A stretch of DNA of 64,000 bases from Bradyrhizobium rifense (GTDB taxonomy: Bacteria > Pseudomonadota > Alphaproteobacteria > Rhizobiales > Xanthobacteraceae), in NCBI RefSeq assembly GCF_008123425.1, contig NZ_VSSS01000068.1, positions 1 to 64,000 of the forward strand, given 5' to 3'. The translations under genes were made by a program, and so were the position numbers. Shown piece after piece: positions 1 to 6,707 of this stretch; position 1 is the stretch's first letter, and every line of letters starts with the position of its first letter. Under the pieces are notes generated by a model that worked only from the letters and a program-made list of their open reading frames with translations, was not told the DNA's origin and searched no databases.

Positions 1-57
1 AGCGTGTTCCTTCAAGACCTTGATGATCTGCTCTTCCGTGAACCTGCTTTTGCGCAT
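1..57 (-). CDS. IS3-family transposase OrfA, N-terminal fragment
   Basis: Only the first 19 codons are in the window: MRKSRFTEEQIIKVLKEHA. This is the very conserved start of IS3-family OrfA, the small helix-turn-helix subunit that is fused to the DDE transposase OrfB by programmed frameshifting. An AGGAGAC-like ribosome site lies just upstream on the same strand. Whether the full transposase is intact cannot be seen here. Confidence 0.75.
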   Translation of the reverse strand, partial: MRKSRFTEEQIIKVLKEHA

Positions 58-124
58 CGTCCGTCTCCTCGGTGGAGAACAGAACCCTAACTCAAAACCG
101 GGGGCGTTTCAGGGGAGCAGGTCA
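1..124 (-). mobile_element. IS3-family insertion sequence, right-hand end (truncated by window edge)
   Basis: The reverse strand reads TGACCTGCTCCCCTGAAACG from base 124 inwards, which looks like the terminal inverted repeat of IS3-family (IS407-type) elements beginning with TG. About 65 bases further in comes the start of orfA. The rest of the element lies outside the window, so the second repeat and the target duplication cannot be checked. It marks the edge of the accessory patch that follows. Confidence 0.7.
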
Positions 125-225
125 GCGGCTGTGGATGACGTCCCGGAAGGCTTGCTGCCAGGGTGGCTCCATCGACCTGTTATGCGAGTATCTAAGATTG
201 CGAGCGTGACGTAGCGAGATGAACT

Positions 226-1638
226 ATGCCAGACCTAGTGGATAAGCTAGCACACGAAGTTGCGTCTAGAATTCGGACGCTGGGTTTTAGTGAGCCTAAT
301 CAACAGGTGATCGGTAAGCTATTGGAGATGGCTTACTTGGCGACTTTGCGCCGCGAAGAGGGGCGATTTGTCAAAGGGAGCATCACCTTCGCAAATCCGA
401 AGAAGCCTCACGCCGATCCCCCACCTCGGAGAAGAGCGGACTATCCAGTCTTCACAAAATTTGAAAAGCCTGTCGATCTGACAGTGCAATCCCTCGTCAA
501 GCTCGCTTGTGCTATCGACCAATGGTCGGGGTCAATTGCGGTGTATCCCAGTCGGCGGAGCAAGATCGTCGCATGGGGTGTCGTCGATCAATTGGTTCAA
601 GAAAACAAACGTATCAATCGAGAAGTCTCCGGCGGCTTCTCCAATCCGGGTCTCCTGACAGTCGTGATGGACGGCGTAGGCGACATCTCCGCTTATCACG
701 GAAGTCTGTTCTTGGGGGGCCTAAAGGCGCAGAGCCTCGTAACTCGTGAAAGCGATGCGCTGGGTTCGATGTTAGTTGCGGAATACGTGGCCTATGCCTT
801 CGAGCCGTTCGCGAAAGCGATCCATCGCGTCGTCGGCGGCAAGAGCGATGAGATGGAAATTTTGGATTTTCTAGTCAGGGCGTGCGAGGCTTCCATTGCC
901 CGGCTTTGCATCGGTCTGAAGCAGCGTGGGACTGGGGGAGCATTTCTTTTAACGCCAACGCCCATGGACGCGCTTCTGGCAGTAAAGCACGCGTTCGAAT
1001 ATCCACGTCTCATGAACGCTACGATCCTTCGCGTACTAGATGAGGAGTCTTTGCGTAAGGTCTGGAGTGTTCAGAACGAGTTTATCGAGCGAGATCAGTC
1101 GGTCCCGGGAGACTTAGTTCGATTGCATTCCCGAGCAGAGACAGACGCGGACGATCGAGAGGACGAAGTGACGGGCGCAGTCAAACTAGTCGCCTCTCTG
1201 GCCGCCCTCGATGGCTTGGTTCTGCTTAGCCCAACGCTTGCAGTGAGAGGGTTCGGCGTGAAGATCGGCGCGGCGCCAAATGTATCTACGGTATACGACG
1301 GTGAAGGGTTTTCTCGCCGCGGTACAAAGGCGCGTAAGATCGATCTATCAAAATTCGGAACGAGACATGGATCGATGCTTCGCTACTGTGCACAAGATCG
1401 TAAGGCGCTTGGCGTTGTCGTGTCTCAGGATGGATATGTGCGCTTGATGATGACGGTCGGGAACAGCTTGTTGTTTTGGGATAACCTAAAGCTCTTGGGC
1501 CATGACGAATTTTCGCGAAAAGCAGCTATCGAGAGAAAAAAGCGGCGCGAGTCTCGCCGTACAGGCGCGAAACCGTTGTGGCTCGGCTACACTGAAATGC
1601 CAAAGACAGTCGAACGTCTACTGAAAGAAGGATCGTAA
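226..1638 (+). CDS. DisA_N-like (diadenylate cyclase fold) protein with N-terminal sensor region
   Basis: The protein has 470 residues. The C-terminal third resembles the DisA_N/DAC nucleotidyltransferase fold. A strand-turn LDGLVLLSP (328-336) sits where diadenylate cyclases have the DGA motif, and FGTRHGSML (377-385) where they have GTRHR, followed by a hydrophobic strand ALGVVVSQDG (394-403). Both signature motifs are altered (DGL for DGA, RHG for RHR), so activity is uncertain. Residues about 85-200 may be the sensor region, of the type described as DACNV in DAC-like proteins linked to nucleotide signalling and conflict systems. The C-terminal tail is basic (430-448). Codon use is less G+C-biased than in the housekeeping genes. 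It lies between an IS end and a DUF4145 gene. The family assignment is from motif recognition only; the role in c-di-AMP-like signalling is inference. Confidence 0.55.
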   Translation: MPDLVDKLAHEVASRIRTLGFSEPNQQVIGKLLEMAYLATLRREEGRFVKGSITFANPKKPHADPPPRRRADYPVFTKFEKPVDLTVQSLVKLACAIDQWSGSIAVYPSRRSKIVAWGVVDQLVQENKRINREVSGGFSNPGLLTVVMDGVGDISAYHGSLFLGGLKAQSLVTRESDALGSMLVAEYVAYAFEPFAKAIHRVVGGKSDEMEILDFLVRACEASIARLCIGLKQRGTGGAFLLTPTPMDALLAVKHAFEYPRLMNATILRVLDEESLRKVWSVQNEFIERDQSVPGDLVRLHSRAETDADDREDEVTGAVKLVASLAALDGLVLLSPTLAVRGFGVKIGAAPNVSTVYDGEGFSRRGTKARKIDLSKFGTRHGSMLRYCAQDRKALGVVVSQDGYVRLMMTVGNSLLFWDNLKLLGHDEFSRKAAIERKKRRESRRTGAKPLWLGYTEMPKTVERLLKEGS

Positions 1639-1694
1639 GGGAGGTTCGAAGTTGACATCTTCATCGCGAGACGCGTTGATTTGCGAGCTCGTAG

Positions 1695-1722
1695 GATGGG
1701 TTGAGCCCTTGCGAAACCCATC
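1695..1722. repeat. short palindrome between convergent genes
   Basis: GATGGGTT and AACCCATC form an 8-bp stem with a 12-base loop, in the context GTAGGATGGGTT...GCGAAACCCATCGC. This resembles a dispersed repeat common in Bradyrhizobium. It sits between the DAC-like gene and the convergent DUF4145 gene and might help end transcription, though there is no T-run. Confidence 0.5.
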
Positions 1723-1800
1723 GCTTGTCTACCCGTTCACCGTAATTCCTCCGGGTCCCGAAGAATGCCGGGCAGCGCAAAGAGCGCGGGAGAAGTGTCG

Positions 1801-2565
1801 CTAATCTTTACCGTCGCGCTTAGAAATCGCATCACGCACAGATGGAGGCAGGTTGTTGAACATTTCTTCGATACGTTTCTGACTTGCTATGCGGCGTTCG
1901 ACTACAAGATTCACGAGACTCAAGAGGGTCGTAGCTGTCGCTCTGTCGTCCTTGAGGTCCACCTGCCCCGGATGAACCGCGTTGTTGCCAATTACCCGAA
2001 CAATGTCGAGCGCCTGCTGAATCTCCGTATCGAGCCCCTTTCGAACGAGAGCCTTGATATCATCATTTATGTTTTTTCCCTTCTCGCCGAGGTCAATCAT
2101 TAGCTTTTGAATGGCGAGGCGCGCCAGTGCAGCGGCTCCTCGGGGCGAGTGGTCTACTATCGACGCAGCTTCGACAAAGTCTTCTTTCACGTCGGAAGGC
2201 ATATCATCATGCGGCTGCACTCCCGCATTACTGGCAGGCCAAATGAGTGCATCCTTGATCCAGATAGAAAGACCTTCACATGAAAAGCATTTCGAAACAT
2301 GGACATTTAGTAGAGCGTTGTCGGCTTCGAAGCCATGATCTTCAGCATCCAGCATCACGATAGAGTGCTTCTTCAGCTGCTTGATTGCTCTTAGCGCGCT
2401 AACGCTTGATGGAATCATATCGTTGGCGTTAGCGAGCGTGGGACGCTGGTCCTCGGTAACTTCGCTCAAGCCCACCTCGTGCCAGCTTTGTGCGGCGAAC
2501 GCTCCGCATAACGGGCATGAGAAGGACGGCAGCCCCAACTGCGGCACTACTTCCTTAGCTGGCAT
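1801..2565 (-). CDS. DUF4145 domain protein with zinc-ribbon-like N-terminus
   Basis: The protein has 254 residues. CPLC (17-20) and CFSC (93-96), the second followed by an aromatic/hydrophobic IWI, form a probable split zinc ribbon. The DUF4145 core follows: SPRGAAALARLAIQKL (140-155), GKNINDDI (163-170) and the hallmark RVIGNNAVHPG (190-200). DUF4145 proteins occur alone or fused to restriction and other defence nucleases, and the helical core resembles HEPN-like domains. Here the domain stands alone. It converges on the DAC-like gene and is followed by the DUF4238 gene upstream on the same strand, 44 bases away, so those two may be co-transcribed. The family call is firm; the function is unknown. 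Confidence 0.75.
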   Translation of the reverse strand: MPAKEVVPQLGLPSFSCPLCGAFAAQSWHEVGLSEVTEDQRPTLANANDMIPSSVSALRAIKQLKKHSIVMLDAEDHGFEADNALLNVHVSKCFSCEGLSIWIKDALIWPASNAGVQPHDDMPSDVKEDFVEAASIVDHSPRGAAALARLAIQKLMIDLGEKGKNINDDIKALVRKGLDTEIQQALDIVRVIGNNAVHPGQVDLKDDRATATTLLSLVNLVVERRIASQKRIEEMFNNLPPSVRDAISKRDGKD

Positions 2566-2609
2566 TTCGTAACCTCCAGCAGTCCCGCACTGAACCGCAA
2601 GTACACTGC

Positions 2610-3499
2610 TTATCCTTCCGCCTCAACCTCTGCGACTTTGTCTAGGATCGTCTTAACAAAATAAAGATCATCCCGGTCACTGATGATCTTCTCTTTCGCC
2701 CTTGTGATGGTGCGAAAGTTCATCTCGAACACGGTCTCCCAATCGGCTACAAGATAGTTATGCAAACCCTGCTCCTTGTGCCGAAACAAGAGAGCATGCT
2801 GAGGAGATATGGGTAGCGTGATTTCACAGCCGGGAGACCCAAGCCCGGGAGGCATGACGCGAAAACGCTCCTCTACAGGAGGATGATACGTGACCGCGGG
2901 GCTATCACTCGTCAGAAACGGGTGCTCCGATTCGTTTACTATTAGGTCAATACCGAAGTTCTCAGCCAACACCTCGATGTTGACGGCTAGACGATCAATG
3001 AACCAAGTACCCATCGGATCGTCAGCATACCTTTGGGCCTCATCAAGACTAAGCGACGGCCCTTTCCTTAGCGATGGAATTGGCTTGACGTTAGGATCGA
3101 TCTTTATCGTTCGCGCTTGTGCGACGATATCGCGCCACTGCCCCGCGAAGTGCTCGATGTGTTGAGGGGGCCGCGCCATCAGTGCCCCTGCGAACACGTA
3201 CAGGTTTGCGATATCTTCCTCAGTAAGATCGGCGTCCACCTCGATCCTCTTGCGCACCTTCACGAAGGCATCCTCCCACTGACCAAACGTATGCTCGATC
3301 CTTAGGTCACGCGTGATCCCATCAAAGATGGTGTAGAGATCGGGCATATGTAGGTATTCGCAGGGCTCTTCTTCTTGTGCTCGTTTCCGGTGCGATCGAA
3401 GATATGCACATAAGGCTCGTAGTTATCCGGCGTCTCTGGATCAACCCAAGCCTCCAAGTATGATCTGGGCACCCAATGCTGATCTTTATGCTTGACCAT
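2610..3499 (-). pseudogene. DUF4238 family gene interrupted by a frameshift
   Basis: The first part starts at the ATG at 3499 with MVKHKDQHWVPRSYLEAW, the typical DUF4238 opening (QHWVPR). Near 3347-3366 the frame breaks: the text up to KKKSPA reads in one frame and EYLHMPDLYTIFDG continues in another. The remainder runs to 2610 and holds the usual DUF4238 features, namely FLTSDSPAVTY and ITLPISPQHALLF. Adding one base near the break would restore a protein of about 296 residues. DUF4238 proteins are of unknown function and are often found in defence or mobile regions. The break may be real decay or a sequencing error. A downstream ATG at 3347 could start a truncated product. Confidence 0.7.
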
Positions 3500-3808
3500 C
3501 CATCCCACCCAAGGACGCGAGAGGCGCACGAATCGTCCCCCGCACGCTTACGGCGAAAATGAAATATTCCGTCATCGGCATCAACCGCTTAGCGATTTAG
3601 TTGACTACCTATACACGGGAAGGCGCATTTGGCCTGTGGGACCTGCCGACGCTCGCCAATTCAGCGACGAACATTGAAATCGACTTCAGGAAGCGGAGCT
3701 AACGCCGCCCTGGAACGACGGGGAGGGTAGGGCCGCCGTTTCCCCTTGAGCCCCCCGCCGATTCGTGCGACCTCCGCCCCCAGCAAAACCCCTCATTTCG
3801 AGCCTTCG
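3500..3808. other. intergenic stretch between accessory patch and purD
   Basis: No convincing gene. It is the boundary between the A/T-richer accessory patch and the G+C-rich core. It must hold the divergent promoters of purD and the DUF4238 gene, but no clear promoter boxes or tRNA-like attachment site could be seen. Confidence 0.4.
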
Positions 3809-5092
3809 ATGCACATTCTCCTGCTTGGTTCCGGCGGCCGCGAACATGCCCTGGCGTGGAAAATCGCAGCCTCTCCCCTGGTGACCAAACTCTGGTGCGC
3901 GCCCGGCAATGCCGGCATCGCGCGCGAGGCGGAATGCGTGGCGCTGGATGTCGCCGACCATGCCGCCGTGATCGACTTCTGCAAGACCAATGCGGTCGAG
4001 CTGGTCGTGGTCGGCCCGGAGACGCCGCTGGCGGCCGGCATCGTCGATGACCTCACCGCCGCCGGCATCAAGGCGTTCGGGCCGAACAAGATCCCCGCCC
4101 AGCTCGAAAGCTCCAAGGGCTTTACCAAGGCGCTCTGCACCGAATTCGGCATTCCGACCGGCGCCTACAAGCGCTTCACCAACGCCAATGACGCGCGTGC
4201 CTATGTCCAGAGCCAGGGCGCGCCGATCGTGGTGAAGGCCGACGGGCTTGCCGCCGGCAAGGGCGTCGTCGTCGCCAAGACCGTGCGCGAGGCCGAGGAC
4301 GCCATCGCCATGATGTTCGAGGGCGCGTTTGGCGAGGCCGGCGCCGAGGTGGTGATCGAGGAGTTTCTGCCGGGCCGCGAGATCAGCTTCTTCGCGCTGT
4401 GCGACGGCGAGACCGCCATTCCGCTGGCCTCCGCCCAGGACCACAAGCGCGTGTTCGACCACGACGTCGGGCCGAACACCGGCGGCATGGGCGCCTATTC
4501 GCCGACGCCTTTGGTGACATCAGCGATCCACGACGCGATCATGGCGAAAATCATTTTGCCGACGGTCGCCGGCATGAAGCAGCGCGGCACGCCGTTCCGC
4601 GGCATTCTCTATGCCGGCATCATGCTGACCACGCAGGGCCCAAAGCTGTTCGAGTTCAACGTCCGCTTCGGCGATCCCGAGTGCCAGGTGCTGATGCTGC
4701 GCATGATGTCCGACATCGTGCCGGCGTTCCTTGCGTCATGCGATGGCCAGCTGAAGCATTTCGATCTGCGCTGGTATCCGGAATCCGCGCTCACGGTGGT
4801 GATGGCGGCGAAAGGCTATCCCGGCGACTATCAGAAGGGCACGCGGATCGAGGGGCTCGATGATGCTGCAGGGGTCAACACCGTCGAGATCTTCCACGCC
4901 GGTACGGTCGAGAAGGACGGCGCCATCCTCGCCAATGGCGGCCGCGTGCTCAATGTCTGCGCGCTCGGGGCGACCGTGACCGAGGCGCAGGCGCTCGCCT
5001 ATCAGGCCGTCGACCGCATCAACTGGCCGGACGGTTTTTGCCGCCGCGATATCGGCTGGCAGGCGGTGGAAGCGGAGAAGGCCAAGGGCTGA
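3809..5092 (+). CDS. purD: phosphoribosylamine-glycine ligase (GARS)
   Basis: It catalyses the second step of de novo purine synthesis, joining glycine to 5-phosphoribosylamine with ATP. The 427-residue length is normal. The N-terminal domain opens MHILLLGSGGREHALAWK with PGNAG shortly after. The ATP-grasp part has VKADGLAAGKGVVVA and the signature RFGDPECQ, and the C-terminal domain ends in the usual way. The ATG at 3809 is chosen because family members begin right at the MHILLLGSGGREH strand; an in-frame ATG 63 bases upstream would add a non-conserved tail. No strong ribosome site is visible. It appears monocistronic. Confidence 0.95.
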   Translation: MHILLLGSGGREHALAWKIAASPLVTKLWCAPGNAGIAREAECVALDVADHAAVIDFCKTNAVELVVVGPETPLAAGIVDDLTAAGIKAFGPNKIPAQLESSKGFTKALCTEFGIPTGAYKRFTNANDARAYVQSQGAPIVVKADGLAAGKGVVVAKTVREAEDAIAMMFEGAFGEAGAEVVIEEFLPGREISFFALCDGETAIPLASAQDHKRVFDHDVGPNTGGMGAYSPTPLVTSAIHDAIMAKIILPTVAGMKQRGTPFRGILYAGIMLTTQGPKLFEFNVRFGDPECQVLMLRMMSDIVPAFLASCDGQLKHFDLRWYPESALTVVMAAKGYPGDYQKGTRIEGLDDAAGVNTVEIFHAGTVEKDGAILANGGRVLNVCALGATVTEAQALAYQAVDRINWPDGFCRRDIGWQAVEAEKAKG

Positions 5093-5227
5093 CAAAGGGC
5101 TGACAGCGGTTTTCGCTGCTCGCGCGCAAGGTCCGGCCGCTGCCCGTCGGCACTCCAAAAATGTGCAGGCAGGTGTTGAACTTAGCTACTGTGCATGGGG
5201 TTGTTTTCGACGTTCTGGGAGGAACCG

Positions 5228-6133
5228 ATGTCCGATCTCGCCGACCTCTATCCCGGCTTCGCCTCCGAATGGATCGACACCTCGTTCGGCCGCATCTTCG
5301 CCCGCGTCGGCGGCAAGGGGCCGCCGCTGCTGCTGCTGCACGGCTTCTCCGAGACGCATGTGATGTGGCATCGCGTCGCGCCGCAGCTGGCCGACCAGTT
5401 CACGCTGATCATCGCCGACCTGCCGGGCTATGGCTGGTCCGACATGCCCGAGAGCGACGCGCTGCACATGCCCTACAGCAAGCGCGCGATGGCCAAGGCC
5501 ATGGTGGAGGCGATGGAGCGACTCGGCCATGTCCACTTCGCGCTCGCCGGCCATGATCGCGGCGGCCGCGTGTCGTATCGGCTGGCGCTCGATCATCCTG
5601 GCCGGCTGTCGAAACTCGCGGTGCTCGATATCCTGCCGACCTATAATTATTGGGAGCGGATGAACCGCGCCTACGCGCTGAAGATCTATCACTGGACCTT
5701 CCTCGCCCAGCCCGCGCCGCTGCCGGAGACGCTGATCTCGGGCCAGGGCGAGTTCTTCCTGCGCTTCAAGATGGCGAGCCAGACCAAGTCGAAGACGCTC
5801 GACGCGATCGACAAGCGCGCACTCGCGCACTACATCGCCCCGTTCCGCGATCCCGCCCGCGTGCACGCGATGTGCGAGGATTATCGCGCCGGCGCCTATA
5901 TCGACTACGATCTCGACAAGGCCGATTTCGAAGCCGGCAAGAAGATCACGATCCCGATGCTGGCGCTGTGGGGCGGCGTCGGCATCGCCCAGGCCGCAGC
6001 GACCCCGCTCGACATCTGGAAGCAATGGGCGACCAATGTCGAAGGCCAGCCGGTGGACTCCGGCCACTTCCTCACCGAGGAGAATCCTGACGTCACCGCG
6101 AAGGCGCTGCGGGAGTTTTTCGCTAGTGGTTAA
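5228..6133 (+). CDS. fluoroacetate dehalogenase (haloacetate dehalogenase, alpha/beta hydrolase)
   Basis: A 301-residue alpha/beta hydrolase with HGFSETHVMW after strand 3. Every catalytic residue reported for the R. palustris fluoroacetate dehalogenase RPA1163 appears here at the same residue number: nucleophile Asp110 in GHDRGGR, Arg111 and Arg114 (carboxylate binding), Asp134, His155-Trp156 and Tyr219 (fluoride pocket), and His280 in DSGHF. Such enzymes split the C-F bond of fluoroacetate, giving glycolate and fluoride in the cytoplasm. The ATG at 5228 has GGAGGAACC just upstream, so it is preferred over an in-frame ATG at 5195. The stop overlaps the convergent tadA stop in the shared bases 6130-6133. 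Residues 171-200 differ most from RPA1163 and may change substrate preference. Confidence 0.85.
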   Translation: MSDLADLYPGFASEWIDTSFGRIFARVGGKGPPLLLLHGFSETHVMWHRVAPQLADQFTLIIADLPGYGWSDMPESDALHMPYSKRAMAKAMVEAMERLGHVHFALAGHDRGGRVSYRLALDHPGRLSKLAVLDILPTYNYWERMNRAYALKIYHWTFLAQPAPLPETLISGQGEFFLRFKMASQTKSKTLDAIDKRALAHYIAPFRDPARVHAMCEDYRAGAYIDYDLDKADFEAGKKITIPMLALWGGVGIAQAAATPLDIWKQWATNVEGQPVDSGHFLTEENPDVTAKALREFFASG

Positions 6134-6588
6134 CGCCGCTCCCGAAAGAACTCCTTGAGCAGCCGCGCCGCCTCGCTCTCGCCGACCCCGGAATAGACAT
6201 CGGGAGCGTGGTGGCAGGTTGGCGACGCAAAGAACCGCACGCCGGACTCCACCGCGCCGCCCTTGGGGTCGGCCGCGCCGTAATAGAGCCGGCGGACCCT
6301 TGCAAAGGAGATCGCGCCCGCACACATGGTGCAGGGCTCCAGCGTCACGTAGAGGTCGCAGTCGACCAGGCGCTCGCTGCCGATCTTTTTGGCCGCCTCG
6401 CGCAGCGCAATGATCTCGGCGTGTCCCGTAGGGTCGTAATCGGTCAGTGTCCGGTTGGCGGCGGTGGCGATGACCTCGTAGTTGCGGACCACCACGCACC
6501 CGATCGGAACTTCGCCCGCCTTTCCGGCATTTTCGGCCGTTTTGAGCGCCAAATCCATGAAAGAGGGGGCTTTCAAGCCTCGTATCAT
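6130..6588 (-). CDS. tadA: tRNA-specific adenosine deaminase
   Basis: Zinc-dependent deaminase that makes inosine at the wobble position of tRNA-Arg(ACG). The cytidine-deaminase fold is marked by GHAEIIALREA (zinc ligand His and catalytic Glu) and PCTMCAGAI (two zinc Cys). The tail HAPDVYSGVGESEAARLLKEFF is typical of bacterial TadA. The start at 6588 (MIRGLKAPSFMDLAL) gives 152 residues, the usual size; a later ATG at 6558 is also possible, and an upstream one at 6672 would add a non-conserved tail. It diverges from the pseudouridine synthase gene, with about 120 bases between. Confidence 0.93.
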   Translation of the reverse strand: MIRGLKAPSFMDLALKTAENAGKAGEVPIGCVVVRNYEVIATAANRTLTDYDPTGHAEIIALREAAKKIGSERLVDCDLYVTLEPCTMCAGAISFARVRRLYYGAADPKGGAVESGVRFFASPTCHHAPDVYSGVGESEAARLLKEFFRERR

Positions 6589-6707
6589 CCGAAGAAACCT
6601 GCTAGTAGCTGCGCCTTCAGCAGAAGTGCTTACCGAATTTGCCTGAGCATGCGGCTCGAAACGAGCGCGCACAATGCTTTCTGGCCACCCCCTGAGTGAG
6701 ATTATTC

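Noticed and set aside
3500..3808. A tRNA or attachment site at the right edge of the accessory patch
   Set aside because: No cloverleaf or repeated end sequence could be found; the patch may have come in by IS activity or homologous exchange.
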